Shown: piece by piece, positions 10,921 through 20,910 of the stretch
How the letters are laid out: each line of letters opens with the position of its first letter
Position numbering within the stretch: the first letter of the stretch is position 1
The notes under the pieces: generated by a model
Seen by the model: the letters and a program-made list of their open reading frames with translations, nothing else
Databases searched by the model: none
What the model was told of the DNA's origin: nothing
Source: Homoserinibacter gongjuensis
GTDB taxonomy: Bacteria > Actinomycetota > Actinomycetes > Actinomycetales > Microbacteriaceae
Length of the DNA stretch: 64,000 nucleotides
Direction: 5' to 3'
Assembly (NCBI RefSeq): GCF_030161875.1
Contig: NZ_BSVA01000001.1
Location: forward strand, 1,984,001 to 2,048,000
Made by a program: the position numbers and the translations under genes

Positions 10921-11889
10921 ATGCCCGTCACGCAGGAGCAGGCGACCTGGTTCGCCGACGCCTTCCAGAAGCTCATCGCCAACGTCGACAAGGCGATCGT
11001 CGGCAAGGACCAAGTGATCAAGCTCGTGCTGACCGCGCTCGTCTCCGACGGGCACGTGCTGCTGGAGGACTTCCCCGGCACCGGCAAGACGGTGCTGGCC
11101 AAGTCGCTCGCCAACACGCTCGACGGCTCGACGAGCCGCATCCAGTTCACGCCCGACCTGCTGCCGTCGGACGTCACGGGGGTGCAGATCTACGATCAGT
11201 CGAAGGGCCGGTTCCAGTTCCACCCGGGACCGATCTTCGCCTCGATCGTGCTCGCCGACGAGATCAACCGTGCGTCGCCCAAGACCCAGTCGGCGCTGCT
11301 CGAGGTCATGGAGGAGGGCATCGTCACGGTCGATGGCGAGGGCCACGCGGTCGGCGCGCCGTTCCTCGTGATCGCCACCCAGAACCCCGTGGAGCAGGCC
11401 GGTACCTACAAGCTCCCCGAGGCGCAGCTCGACCGCTTCCTCATCAAGACGAGCCTCGGCTACCCGGATGCCAAGACGGCCGTCGGTCTGCTCATGGACT
11501 CCTCGACGCGCGCGCGTGCCTCGCTCGTCTCGCCCATCATCAAGCCCGAGTCGATCGTGGCCATGTCGGCGCTCGCCTCGGAGGTGCACGTCGACGAGGC
11601 CGTCATGCAGTACCTCTCCGACATCGTGGATGCCACACGCTCGCACCGGGACGTCGCGCTCGGGGTGAGCATGCGCGGTGCCATGGCGCTCGCCCGCGCC
11701 GTGAAGACCTGGGCGATCGCCGCGGGCCGCACCTACGTCATCCCCGACGACGTGCGCGAGCTCGCCGTGCCCGTGCTCGCCCACCGGCTCGTGATCGACC
11801 CGGAGTCGGACTTCGCCGGGGTCAAGGCCGAGGACGTCGTCTCGCGCATCCTGCTCGACATCGAACCGCCCGCCTACCGCGCCGCCTGA
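10921..11889 (+). CDS. MoxR-family AAA+ ATPase (type VII-linked copy)
   Basis: This is an intact 322-residue MoxR ATPase. Walker A is FPGTGKTVLAKSL (Lys 56), Walker B is ADEINRASPKTQSALLEVME, sensor 1 is VIATQNPVE, and the arginine-finger region lies in LPEAQLDRF. A GAGG sequence six bases before the ATG serves as ribosome site. MoxR proteins are chaperone-like ATPases that commonly pair with DUF58 or VWA proteins, as here with the next gene. A paralogue with the same partners lies at 56113. The likely role is remodelling or assembly of the DUF58/transglutaminase-fold complex. That is inference from family and neighbours. Confidence 0.93.
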   Translation: MPVTQEQATWFADAFQKLIANVDKAIVGKDQVIKLVLTALVSDGHVLLEDFPGTGKTVLAKSLANTLDGSTSRIQFTPDLLPSDVTGVQIYDQSKGRFQFHPGPIFASIVLADEINRASPKTQSALLEVMEEGIVTVDGEGHAVGAPFLVIATQNPVEQAGTYKLPEAQLDRFLIKTSLGYPDAKTAVGLLMDSSTRARASLVSPIIKPESIVAMSALASEVHVDEAVMQYLSDIVDATRSHRDVALGVSMRGAMALARAVKTWAIAAGRTYVIPDDVRELAVPVLAHRLVIDPESDFAGVKAEDVVSRILLDIEPPAYRAA

Positions 11890-11891
11890 GC

Positions 11892-13176
11892 ATGACGGCA
11901 GCCCCTCTCGAGAACGCATCCGCGCTCGCGCGGCCCTCGGCGTGCGCCTGCGCCGGTTCGCGCTCGGGTCGGGCCGTGTGCTCGCGATCGTCGGCCGCGC
12001 GATCTGGCGGATCGCCGGGCCCGTGCTGCGCGTCGTGACCCCGGTCGGCTGGGTCGTGATCGGCCTCGCGGTGCTCGCGCTCGGGCTGAGCGCGATCTTC
12101 GCGTGGCAGGAGTTCACCTTCCTCGGCTTCGTGCTGCTGGCTGCCGTGCTGGTCGCCGCGTTCTTCCTCATCGGGCGCTCGAGCTACGGCGTCTTCGTCG
12201 AGCTGAATCCTCGCCGCGTCGTCGTGGGAGACCGCGCCATGGGGCGCATGGTCGTCACCAACACGGGCGCCCGCAAGCTGCCGCCCACGCGGATGGAGCT
12301 TCCGGTCGGGCGCGGCGTCGCGGAGTTCCAGCTGCCCACCATGGCACCCAAGCAGGAGCAGGAGGAGCTCTTCCAGGTGCCGACCAACCGCCGTGCGGTG
12401 ATCGTGGCGGGGCCTGCCGAGTCGATCCGCGGCGACCAGCTGGGGCTGCTGCGCCGCGCGGTGAAGTGGGCCGACCCCGTCGACCTGTTCGTGCATCCGA
12501 AGACAGTGCGCCTCGTCTCGAGCGCGGCCGGCCTGGTGCGCGACCTCGAGGGCCAGGTCTCGAACAAGATCACCAACAACGACCTCGCCTTCCACGCGCT
12601 GCGTCCATATGTGCCCGGCGACGACCGCCGCTATGTGCATTGGCGCACCTCGGCGCGTATCGGCCAGCTCATGGTGCGGCAGTTCCAGGAGACCCGACGG
12701 TCGCAGATCATCGTGGTGGTGCCGACGGCCGCGCGCTACTACGCCGACGAGCAGGAGTTCGAGCTCGCGGTGTCGGTGGGCGCCTCGATCGCCGCCCAGG
12801 TGATCCGCGATGGCACCCAACTCGACGTCGTGAGCGAGCGAGGCGGCTGGCGCACCCGCACGGTCACCTCGATGCTCGACTCGTCGTGTCGACTCGAGTA
12901 CGGCGACACCGGGGGTTCTCCTCGTTGCGTGAGCTCGTGCGCGAGCGCACGCGGCGGCTCGCCACCCCGAGCGTGGTCGTGACGGTCGGAGGGTCGGCGA
13001 TGTCGGCGGGCGACATCCGCACCGTGCAGACGGTCTTCGGGCCCGACACCGGCCACATCGGGGTGCTCATCGAAGCGGGGGCGCAAGCACGCCTCGGCAA
13101 GGTGGGCGGCACGCTCGTGTTCACCGTGGGTCGGCTCGACGACCTGCCCGCGCTCTTCCAGGGGCTCGCCTCGTGA
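11892..13176 (+). CDS. DUF58 membrane protein (type VII-linked copy, frameshifted)
   Basis: A DUF58 protein of about 412-428 residues has two adjacent membrane helices near the N-terminus and a cytoplasmic domain. That domain contains the family motif VPGDDRRYVHWRTSARIGQLMVRQ. ATG 11892 follows the MoxR stop by two bases but needs one restored base before about 11940. GTG 11942 needs none, so the exact start is uncertain. A second indel lies in GGGGG at 12911-12915; restoring a G gives DTGGFSSLREL and reads to the TGA at 13174-13176. The stop overlaps the next GTG. DUF58 proteins act with MoxR ATPases, but the molecular role is not well established. Confidence 0.87.
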
Positions 13177-15601
13177 CCGCGCCGGTTCAGGATGCCGCGG
13201 TCGCGCCCGCCGCAGCGGCTCGCCGCGGTCTCGCGCTGCCCTCCGGCCGCACCTGGGTCGACGTCGTCGTGCTGCTCGTGCTCGCGACGCTCGGCGTGCT
13301 GGGCTTCGCGCCGTCGTACGGCGGCTACAGCTTCCTGCTCGCCGGGCTCGGCGGGCTCGCGCTGGGGGCCGTGACCGGCATCCTGACCTCGATGCTGCGC
13401 TTCGGCGGACTGCTGACCCTCGCGGCGGCGATCGTCGGCTACTTCGCGCTCGGCCCGGCGCTCGCCGTGCCCAGCCAGTCGATCTGGGGCGTCGTGCCCA
13501 CCCTGCAATCGCTCGCGAGCCTCGCGATCGGCACGGTGTTCGGCTGGGCCGACCTGCTGACCCTCTCGACCCCGGTGGGGGCGCCCGCCTACATCGCGGT
13601 CGTGCCCTTCGCCGCGAGCTGGCTCGTGGCGCTCGTCTCGACGGTGCTCGCGACGCGGTGGCTCGCCGCGCGGCCGCGCACCGCGTGGCGGTTCGCGATC
13701 GCCGTCGTGCCCGCCTTCGCGCTCTACCTCACCGGCATCCTCGTGGGCACCTCCGAGGCCTACCAGGCCGGCATCCGCGGCGCGGTCTTCGCGGTGCTCG
13801 TGCTCGTCTGGCTCGGCTGGCGTCGTCCGGTCGGGGGTGAGGCGGCGACGGCGATCGGGTCGCTCCGCACGCGCAAGATCGTCGGCACAGTGCTCGTCGT
13901 GGCCGTCGCGGTCGTCGCGGGAGGCGGCGCCGGGTTCTGGTTCTCGCCCGCGAAGGATCAGCGTTTCGTGCTGCGCGACGAGATCGAGCCGCCGTTCGAT
14001 CCGCTCGACTACCCGAGCCCCCTCGCCGGCTTCCGGCACTTCACCAAGCAGGTCACCGACGACGACCTCTTCACCGCGACGGGCCTGCAGCCGGGCGACC
14101 GCATCCGCATGGCCACCCTCGACTCCTACACGGGCAAGCTGTGGAACGTGACGGGCGCGGATGCCTCCACGGGCGGTTCCGGTTCGTACGAGCTCGTGGG
14201 GCGCAACCTGCCCGCCGCGCCGCTCGTCACCCCGGTGCCGCACGACGAGGTCGCGATCACGATCTCGGGCTACCGCGACGTGTGGGTGCCGGGCGTCGGC
14301 TACCCCCGCGACTTCGCCCTCACCGGCGGACCGTCGGCGGGCCTCTCCGACGAGCTGCGCTACAACGCGGCCACCGGCAGCATGGTGCTCACGACGGGTC
14401 TGCGAGAGGGCGACAGCTATGTCGTCGACGCGGTCACCCAGGAGCAGCCGAGCGCCGACGCGCTCGCCGAGGTGCCGATCGCGGCCGTCGAGCTGCCGCC
14501 CGTGCAGAGCGTTCCGGATGTCGTGACGGCGAAGGCGCAGGAATGGGCGGGCACCGCGACCTCGCCCGCCGCGCAGCTGGAGGCGATCCGCCAGGCGATC
14601 GTGACGCAGGGCTACCTGAGCCACGGCCGCGCCTCGGACTCGGCGCCCTCGCGCGCGGGCCACGGGGCCGACCGCATGAGCGAGCTGCTCGAGCGGCCGC
14701 AGATGGTGGGCGACGAGGAGCAGTACGCCTCGCTCTTCGCGCTCATGGCGCGCAGCCTCGGCTATCCGGCGCGCGTCGTCATGGGCTTCGCCCCCGAGGT
14801 CGTCGACGCGGGCTCGCCCGTCACCGTGACCGGGGATGACGTCACGGCCTGGGTCGAGGTGGCCTTCGACGGCGTGGGCTGGGTGAGCTTCGATCCCACG
14901 CCGGACGAGACCGACATCCCGCAAGACCAGGTGCCGAAGCCGCAGAGCGAGCCACAGCCGCAGGTGCGACAGCCGCCGCGCTCCGACAAGGAGCCCGAGG
15001 ACCTGCTCACGCCCGTCGAGCTCGAGCAGCAGGACGACGACGAAGACGACCTGCCCTTCGCGCTGCCCGGCTGGGTGTACGGCATCGCGGGGGTCTGCTC
15101 GGCCTCGCGGCGCTCGTCTTCGTGCCGCTGCTCGTGATCGCCGCTGTGAAGTCGCACCGCATGCGCAAGCGCCGCCGGGGCACGACCGCCGACCAGGCGG
15201 CCGGTGCCTGGGAGGAACTCGCCGACCGGTACTCCGAGCTCGGCTACCACGTGCCGCCGAAGCTCACCCGGCCGCTGCTCGCGACCCGACTCGAGCAGCA
15301 GTTCCCGGCGACCGAGCAGCAGGCGCCGCCGCGACTGCGGGTGCTCGCCACCTCCACCGACGAGCTCGTCTTCTCGGGTCGCGAACCCGCGCCCGACGAG
15401 GCGGAGTCCGTGTGGGCCGACGCCCTCGGCGCCGTCGAGGTGGCACGCAGCTCCGCCGACGGGCGCACGCGCCTGCTGAGCCGCTACCGCGTGCGGTCGG
15501 CACGCGACCTCGCGGCGCGCCTGACCGCATCCGGCACCACCACGACCACTGGCAGCACCACCACTGGCACCACCACCGCCCCGCGAAGGAGCGACAGTTG
15601 A
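13173..15601 (+). CDS. Transglutaminase-fold membrane protein lacking catalytic Cys and His
   Basis: This reconstructed 809-residue protein has several N-terminal membrane helices, a periplasm-side domain, a transglutaminase-like core, another membrane helix and a cytoplasmic tail of about 150 residues ending in a Thr-rich stretch. The core aligns with the paralogue at 58426. Where that copy has GYCVHYAS, this one has GDEEQYAS (Glu 515 at the Cys position). Where that copy has DDLHAW, this one has DDVTAW (Thr 558 at the His position). It therefore looks catalytically dead and may be structural. One G is missing in GGGGG at 15089-15093. The GTG start and the TGA stop overlap the neighbouring genes. 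Confidence 0.88.
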
Positions 15602-18600
15602 AACTCAAGCTCACCCTGCAGCGCCACTCGGGACCCGAGGCCGACATCGTCGTCACCGCGGATGCCGGAGCCACGGTCGGCGACGTCGCCGCGGGCATCC
15701 GCGGTCGTGACCCGTACCTCGCGAAGCTCGGTGCGGGAACCGGGGGACCTGTCACCCTGACCGTCACGGATGCCGGCGGCACCGCGCCGCGCGTGCTCGA
15801 CACCGACTTCGCCATCGCCGAAGCCGGTATCGGCTCGGGCGCCTCGATCGCGATCGTGCCCGAGGGGGCGGCCGCGGCACCGGTCGCCGCGGGCCCGGCG
15901 GCGCGCCTTGTGGTGGTCGAGGGTCCGGATGCCGGCACCGAGTTCCCGCTCGCGATCGGCACGGTGTTCATCGGTCGCGACGCCTCGATGAGCGACCTGA
16001 CGCTCAGCGACCCGCTCGTCTCGAAGCGGCACGCGCGCGTCGACGTGTTCAGCTCGACGATCCGTTTCGTCGACCTCAACTCGGCCAACGGCCTCGAGGT
16101 CGACGGCGGCGTCGTCACCCGCGTCGACCTGGAGGACGGCGACACCCTGCGGCTCGGCGACACCGTCGTGCGCGCGGCGATCGCGGCGCCCACCGTGGCG
16201 GCATCCGATGGTCCGCCGCCCGGACCGATCGCGTTCAACCGGTCGCCGCGGGTCGAGACGCGCTACCCGGGCACGGAGTACGAGGCGCCCGCGCCGCCCG
16301 TCGAGCAGGATGCCCAGCCGTTCCCGTGGATCTCCCTGGTGGCGCCGGTCCTCGTGGGCGGGACCATGTTCCTGCTGTTCCCCGCCCGCGGTGCGCAGAT
16401 GCTCGTGTTCGTGGCTGCGGCACCGCTGCTCATGATCGGCACCTGGCTCACCGCACGCGCGACGCGCAAGCGCAAGCGCAAGCTCGACATCGAGCGTTTC
16501 GACGCCCGCGCCGCCGAGCTCGAGAAGACGCTCGCCGAGGAGGCCGAGAAGGAGCGCGCCATCCGCCGAGCCGAGAGCCCCTCGACAGCCGAGGTGTACC
16601 AGCAGGCGATCGAGCTGGGGCCGCTGCTCTGGACGCGACGCCCCGAGCACTGGCAGTTCCTCTCGGTGAACCTCGGCCTCGGCACGATGGAGTCGCGCAA
16701 CCGGGTCACGAGCACGAAAGAAGACACGGGGCTTCCCGAGTACGCCGCGCGCATCAAGCAGACCCAGGACGCCTTCCGCTACGTCTCCGACGTGCCGGTC
16801 ACCGAGAACCTCTACTTCTCGGGCGCCCTCGGCATCGCCGGCCCCCAGCCGCTCGCGGCGGATGCGGCGCGCGGCGTGCTCGTGCAGCTCACGGGCCTGC
16901 ACTCGCCCGCCGAGCTCGTCGTGGCGGCCGTCGTCTCGAGCACCTGGACGAACGAGTTCGAGTGGCTTAAGTGGCTGCCGCACACGGCTTCCCCGCACAG
17001 CCCGCTCGAGGCCGTGCACCTCGCCAACAGCCAGGCGACCGGCGGTGCGCTGCTCTCGGCGATCGAGGAGCTCATCGCCGCGCGCGCCAAGGATCAGGAA
17101 CTGCGCGGCGCCAAGATGCTCGAGAACTCGGCGCTCGTCGCGGGTGCCGCGGTCGGCGACGGCGCCGACGACGTCGCGCCCCCGCCCGCCGCGACTCCCG
17201 CCGTCGTGCTTCTCATCTCTGACGACGCACCCGTCGACCGGGCCCGCCTCGTGCAGGTGGCGGAACGCGCGGCCGACGCGGGCATCTACCCGATCTGGGT
17301 CTCGGCGACGCAGCAGCAGCTGCCGGCCGTCGCCCGCACCTATCTCGCGGTCGACTCCGAGGGCGCACGCGTCGGCCTCGTGCGCCTCGGCGACGCCATC
17401 ACCGATGTGCGTCCCGAGCCGGTGAGCCGCGAGCAGGCCCTGTGGTTCGCCAAGCGCCTCGCACCCGTGACGGATGCCGGAGCCCTCGTCGAGGACTCCA
17501 GCGACCTGCCGCGCTCGATCATGATGCTCTCGCTCATCGGCCCCTCGCTCGCGACGAGCCCGTCGGCCGCGGTCGGCCGCTGGCGCGAGAACGACTCGAT
17601 CCACGATCGCTCCGGCGGCCCTCTCGTGCGGCGTCGCGCGGGGAAGCTGCGCGCGATCGTCGGATCGGCGGGGGTCGACGCCATGCACCTCGACCTGCGC
17701 ACCCAGGGACCGCACGCGCTCGTGGGCGGCACCACGGGATCCGGCAAGTCCGAGTTCCTACAGGCCTGGGTGCTCGGCATGGCGGCCGAGTACAGTCCCG
17801 ACCGCGTCACCTTCCTCTTCGTCGACTACAAGGGCGGCTCGGCCTTCGCCGACTGCGTCAACCTGCCGCACTGCGTGGGGCTCGTCACCGACCTCAGCCC
17901 GCACCTCGTGCGCCGCGCGCTCACCTCGCTGCGCGCCGAGCTGCACTACCGCGAGCACCTCTTCAACCGCAAGAAGGCCAAGGACCTGCTCGACCTCGAG
18001 AAGCGCGGCGACCCGGATGCGCCTCCCGCACTCGTGCTCGTGATCGACGAGTTCGCGGCGCTCGCGGGCGAGGTGCCCGAGTTCGTCGACGGCGTCGTCG
18101 ACATCGCCCAGCGCGGGCGTTCGCTCGGCATCCACCTCATCATGGCCACCCAGCGCCCCGCGGGCGTCATCAAAGACAACCTGCGCGCCAACACGAACCT
18201 GCGGATCGCGCTGCGCATGGCCGACGAGTCGGACTCGATGGATGTCGTGGGCGACAAGATCGCCGGCACCTTCGATCCGTCGATCCCGGGTCGCGGCATC
18301 GCGAAGACCGGCCCCGGGCGCCTGACCCCGTTCCAGTCGGCCTACGCGGGCGGCTGGACGAACGACACGCCCGCCCCGCCGAGCGTCGAGGTCGCCGAAC
18401 TGCGCTTCGGCGCCGAGCACCAGTGGGAGCTTCCCGGCCGGGACGAGGCCGAGAGCGCCGAAACCCAGGCGGACCCCGGCCCCACCGACCAGGCGCGTCT
18501 CGTCGCGAACCTCATCGCGGCGGCGGGCGAGGCCCGCATCCCGGCCCCCGGCGCCCGTGGCTCGACGAGCTCGCGCCGGTGTTCGACCTCACCCGGCTGC

Positions 18601-20085
18601 ACCAGCGCACCGATGCCGAGCTCGTGCTCGGTGTCGTCGACCTGCCGCAGCTGCAGAAGCAGCAGGAGGTCGTGTTCCGCCCGGATGTCGACGGCAACAT
18701 CGCCTATTACGGCGCGGGCGGCGCCGGCAAGACCGTCGCCCTGCGCACCCTCGCCGCGGCCGCGGGCATCACCCCGCGCGGCGGCCCCGTCGACGTGTAC
18801 GGGCTCGATTTCGGCACCGGGGCCTGCGGATGCTCGAGGCGCTTCCGCATGTCGGCTCGATCGTGTCGGGGGATGATCCCGAGCGCGTCGTGCGCCTGCT
18901 GCGCATGCTGCGCGGTGAGCTCGAGCGACGCAGCGAGGACTACACGGCCGCCGACGCCGGCTCGATCGTCGACTACCGCCGCATCGCGGGCAAGCCCGAC
19001 GAGCGCCGCATCCTGCTGCTCGTCGACAACTTCCCGTCGTTCAAGAACGACTTCGAGATCGGCGCCACCCGAGCCCCTGGTATGGCGTCTTCCAGCAGAT
19101 GCTCGCCGAGGGGCGCGGGCTCGGCATGCACGTCGCGATCACGGCCGACCGCCCGGGCAGCGTGCCCACCGGCATCTCCTCGGCGTTCCAGCGTCGCGTC
19201 GCGCTGCGACTCGCCGACGAGGGCGGCTACCTGCTGCTCGACGCGCCCGCCGACATCCTCTCGCCGTCGTCGCCTCCCGGACGCGCCGTGATCGACGGCG
19301 CCGAGGCGCAGCTCGCGATCGTGGGCGGTGACCCCGGCGTCGCCGAGCAGGCGAAGGCGCTCGGCGCGCTGGCCGAGGCGATCGCCCGCACCGGGCGCGC
19401 CCCGGCCGCCGGGGTCGGCACGCTCGGCACCGAGATCCCGCCCGCATCGCTGCCCGCCGACGTCGGCGGCCTGCCCGTGCTCGGCGTCTCGGACGACACG
19501 CTCGCCCCCGTCGGCTTCGAGCCCTCGGGCGCGATGGTGCTCTCGGGGCCGCCCGCCTCGGGCCGCACCAACGCGCTGCGCTGGCTCATCGCATCCGTGG
19601 AACGCGCGCACCCGAAGGTGACGCGCTACTACTTCGGGTCGCCGCGCTCGGTGATCGGCCAGCTGCCCGGCTGGGAGGCCACCGCGCTCACGGTCGAGGA
19701 TGCCGGATCGCTTGCCAAGGAGGTCGCCGCCACGATCGCCGAGACAGGGGCGGGCGAGAAGATCCTCGTGGTGATCGAGCAGATCGGCGACTTCCTCTCG
19801 ACCTCGGCCGACTCGGCGCTCGTCGAGATGATCAAGGCCGCGAAGCGCAGCGACCACCTGCTGATCGCCGAGAACGAGAGCGGCGGCTGGGGCTCGTCGT
19901 GGCCGCTGCTGCAGGAGGTCAAGGCCGCACGCACGGGCTTCCTGCTGCAGCCGGAGTCGATGGAGGGCGACACGATCCTCAAGACCTCGCTGCCGCGGGT
20001 ATCGCGTGCCGACTTCCCGCCCGGACGCGGGTTCTTCATCGCCCGCGGCAAGTCGATGCGGGTGCAGCTGCCGCTCGTCGAGTAG
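15598..20085 (+). CDS. FHA-EssC/EccC-like type VII secretion ATPase (3 frameshifts)
   Basis: Reconstruction gives 1,496 residues. An FHA- or ubiquitin-like domain (1-95) and a canonical FHA domain (about 100-190: FIGRD, SKRHARV, LNSANG) precede two membrane helices (about 241-282), followed by three FtsK/SpoIIIE-type domains. Domain 1 is intact (GTTGSGKSEF, Lys 717; LVIDEFAAL). Domain 2 has GAGGAGKT but VDN instead of DE in Walker B. Domain 3 has GPPASGRT, with Arg for the Walker Lys. This layout resembles Firmicutes EssC more than split mycobacterial EccCa/EccCb. Frameshifts lie at 18545-18549, 18819-18822 and 19074-19077. TTG 15598 overlaps the upstream TGA and has AAGGAG six bases before it. 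It is the presumed motor for the WXG100 proteins downstream. Confidence 0.92.
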
Positions 20086-20101
20086 GGCACGGGGAGCGGT
20101 C

Positions 20102-20147
20102 ATGGGGAGTCTTCCCCATCGACCCTTCCTCGACAACTCAATACAGT
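20102..20147 (+). promoter_or_regulatory. Palindromic operator C and -10 box upstream of the WXG100 gene
   Basis: ATGGGGAGTCTTCCCCAT (20102-20119) matches operator A at 16 of 18 positions. The best -10-like hexamer is TACAGT at 20142-20147, 22 nt downstream. That is one helical turn closer than at operators A and B, so the site stays on the same DNA face. A leader of about 40 nt and AAAGGAG precede the ATG at 20195. Confidence 0.6.
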
Positions 20148-20194
20148 CGAAGACACAGGCCCCGCGCCTCGCGGGAATCATCAAAAGGAGCATC

Positions 20195-20491
20195 ATGGCC
20201 AACCTCAACGTCACCTACGACGACCTCCGCGACGCCGCCCGCCGCCTCCAGGTCGGCAAGGACGACCTGCACACCAAGCTGACCGACCTCTCGAACCTGA
20301 TCCACGAGCTCACCGCGAACGGCTTCCAGGCCGAGCAGTCCTCTGCCGCCTACCGTGACTCGTTCGAGCAGTTCCGCACCGGCACCTCGCAGGCCATCGA
20401 CGGCCTCGACGGCCTCGCCAACTTCCTCGTCTCCGCTGCCGACGCGCTGCAGCAGACCGACGAGGGTCTCGCCAACGCCATCCGCGGCTAG
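20195..20491 (+). CDS. WXG100-like secreted protein (EsxA type, WXG replaced)
   Basis: This 98-residue, all-helical protein has the size and helix-turn-helix shape of WXG100/Esx proteins. It lies directly downstream of the EssC-like ATPase. The turn reads LTANGFQAEQSSAAY, where a typical member has W-x-G; the Trp is replaced. The C-terminus (LQQTDEGLANAIRG) has no YxxxD/E signal of mycobacterial substrates. AAAGGAG at 20184-20190 provides a good ribosome site. The gene is probably highly expressed from operator C. The most likely role is secretion co-substrate or structural Esx protein. No N-terminal signal peptide is present, as expected for this family. Confidence 0.87.
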   Translation: MANLNVTYDDLRDAARRLQVGKDDLHTKLTDLSNLIHELTANGFQAEQSSAAYRDSFEQFRTGTSQAIDGLDGLANFLVSAADALQQTDEGLANAIRG

Positions 20492-20572
20492 TCCGCGTCC
20501 TGCGGCCGGCCTCCCGCCACCACGGGGGCCGGCCGCACGGCATCCCACCACCGACAACCCAGGAGACGAGCC

Positions 20573-20908
20573 ATGTCCGGCGGCGAGCAGATGAAGGTCG
20601 ACTACGACCGACTCAGCGAACTTCAGCACAACCTCAACACGGCGCTCACCGTCATGAATCACGACGTCGAGTCCGCCTGGGACCTCCAGCAGGTGGTCGG
20701 AGACGCGCGGCTCGGGCGTGCCGCGCGTGACTTCAGCGACTCATGGGACAAGCACCGCGTCGACATCCGCGATCGGCTGCAGTGGCTCCATGACTCGATC
20801 AAGAACATCAGCGAGCAGCTCGTGCAGGTCGACACCGACCTCGCGAACGGGCTGACCACTCCGCCCTCCGGTTCCGGTGGCGGCGGACGAGCACCTCAGG
20901 CGGTCTGA
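20573..20908 (+). CDS. Esx-like helical protein A, putative partner of the next gene
   Basis: This is a 111-residue helical protein with a Gly-rich tail (SGSGGGGRAPQ). Its core, RAARDFSDSWDKHRVDIRDR, has a close counterpart in the protein at 24060 (LSDFRDKWSVHREDLLDEL). Both share a following L..L.DS...I pattern. Both immediately precede a large helical/hydrophobic protein (20911 and 24378 respectively). This suggests Esx-like targeting partners for those products, analogous to the small helical partners of LXG proteins in Firmicutes. AGGAG lies upstream of ATG 20573. The partner role is inferred from paired gene order. Confidence 0.8.
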   Translation: MSGGEQMKVDYDRLSELQHNLNTALTVMNHDVESAWDLQQVVGDARLGRAARDFSDSWDKHRVDIRDRLQWLHDSIKNISEQLVQVDTDLANGLTTPPSGSGGGGRAPQAV

Positions 20909-20910
20909 CC

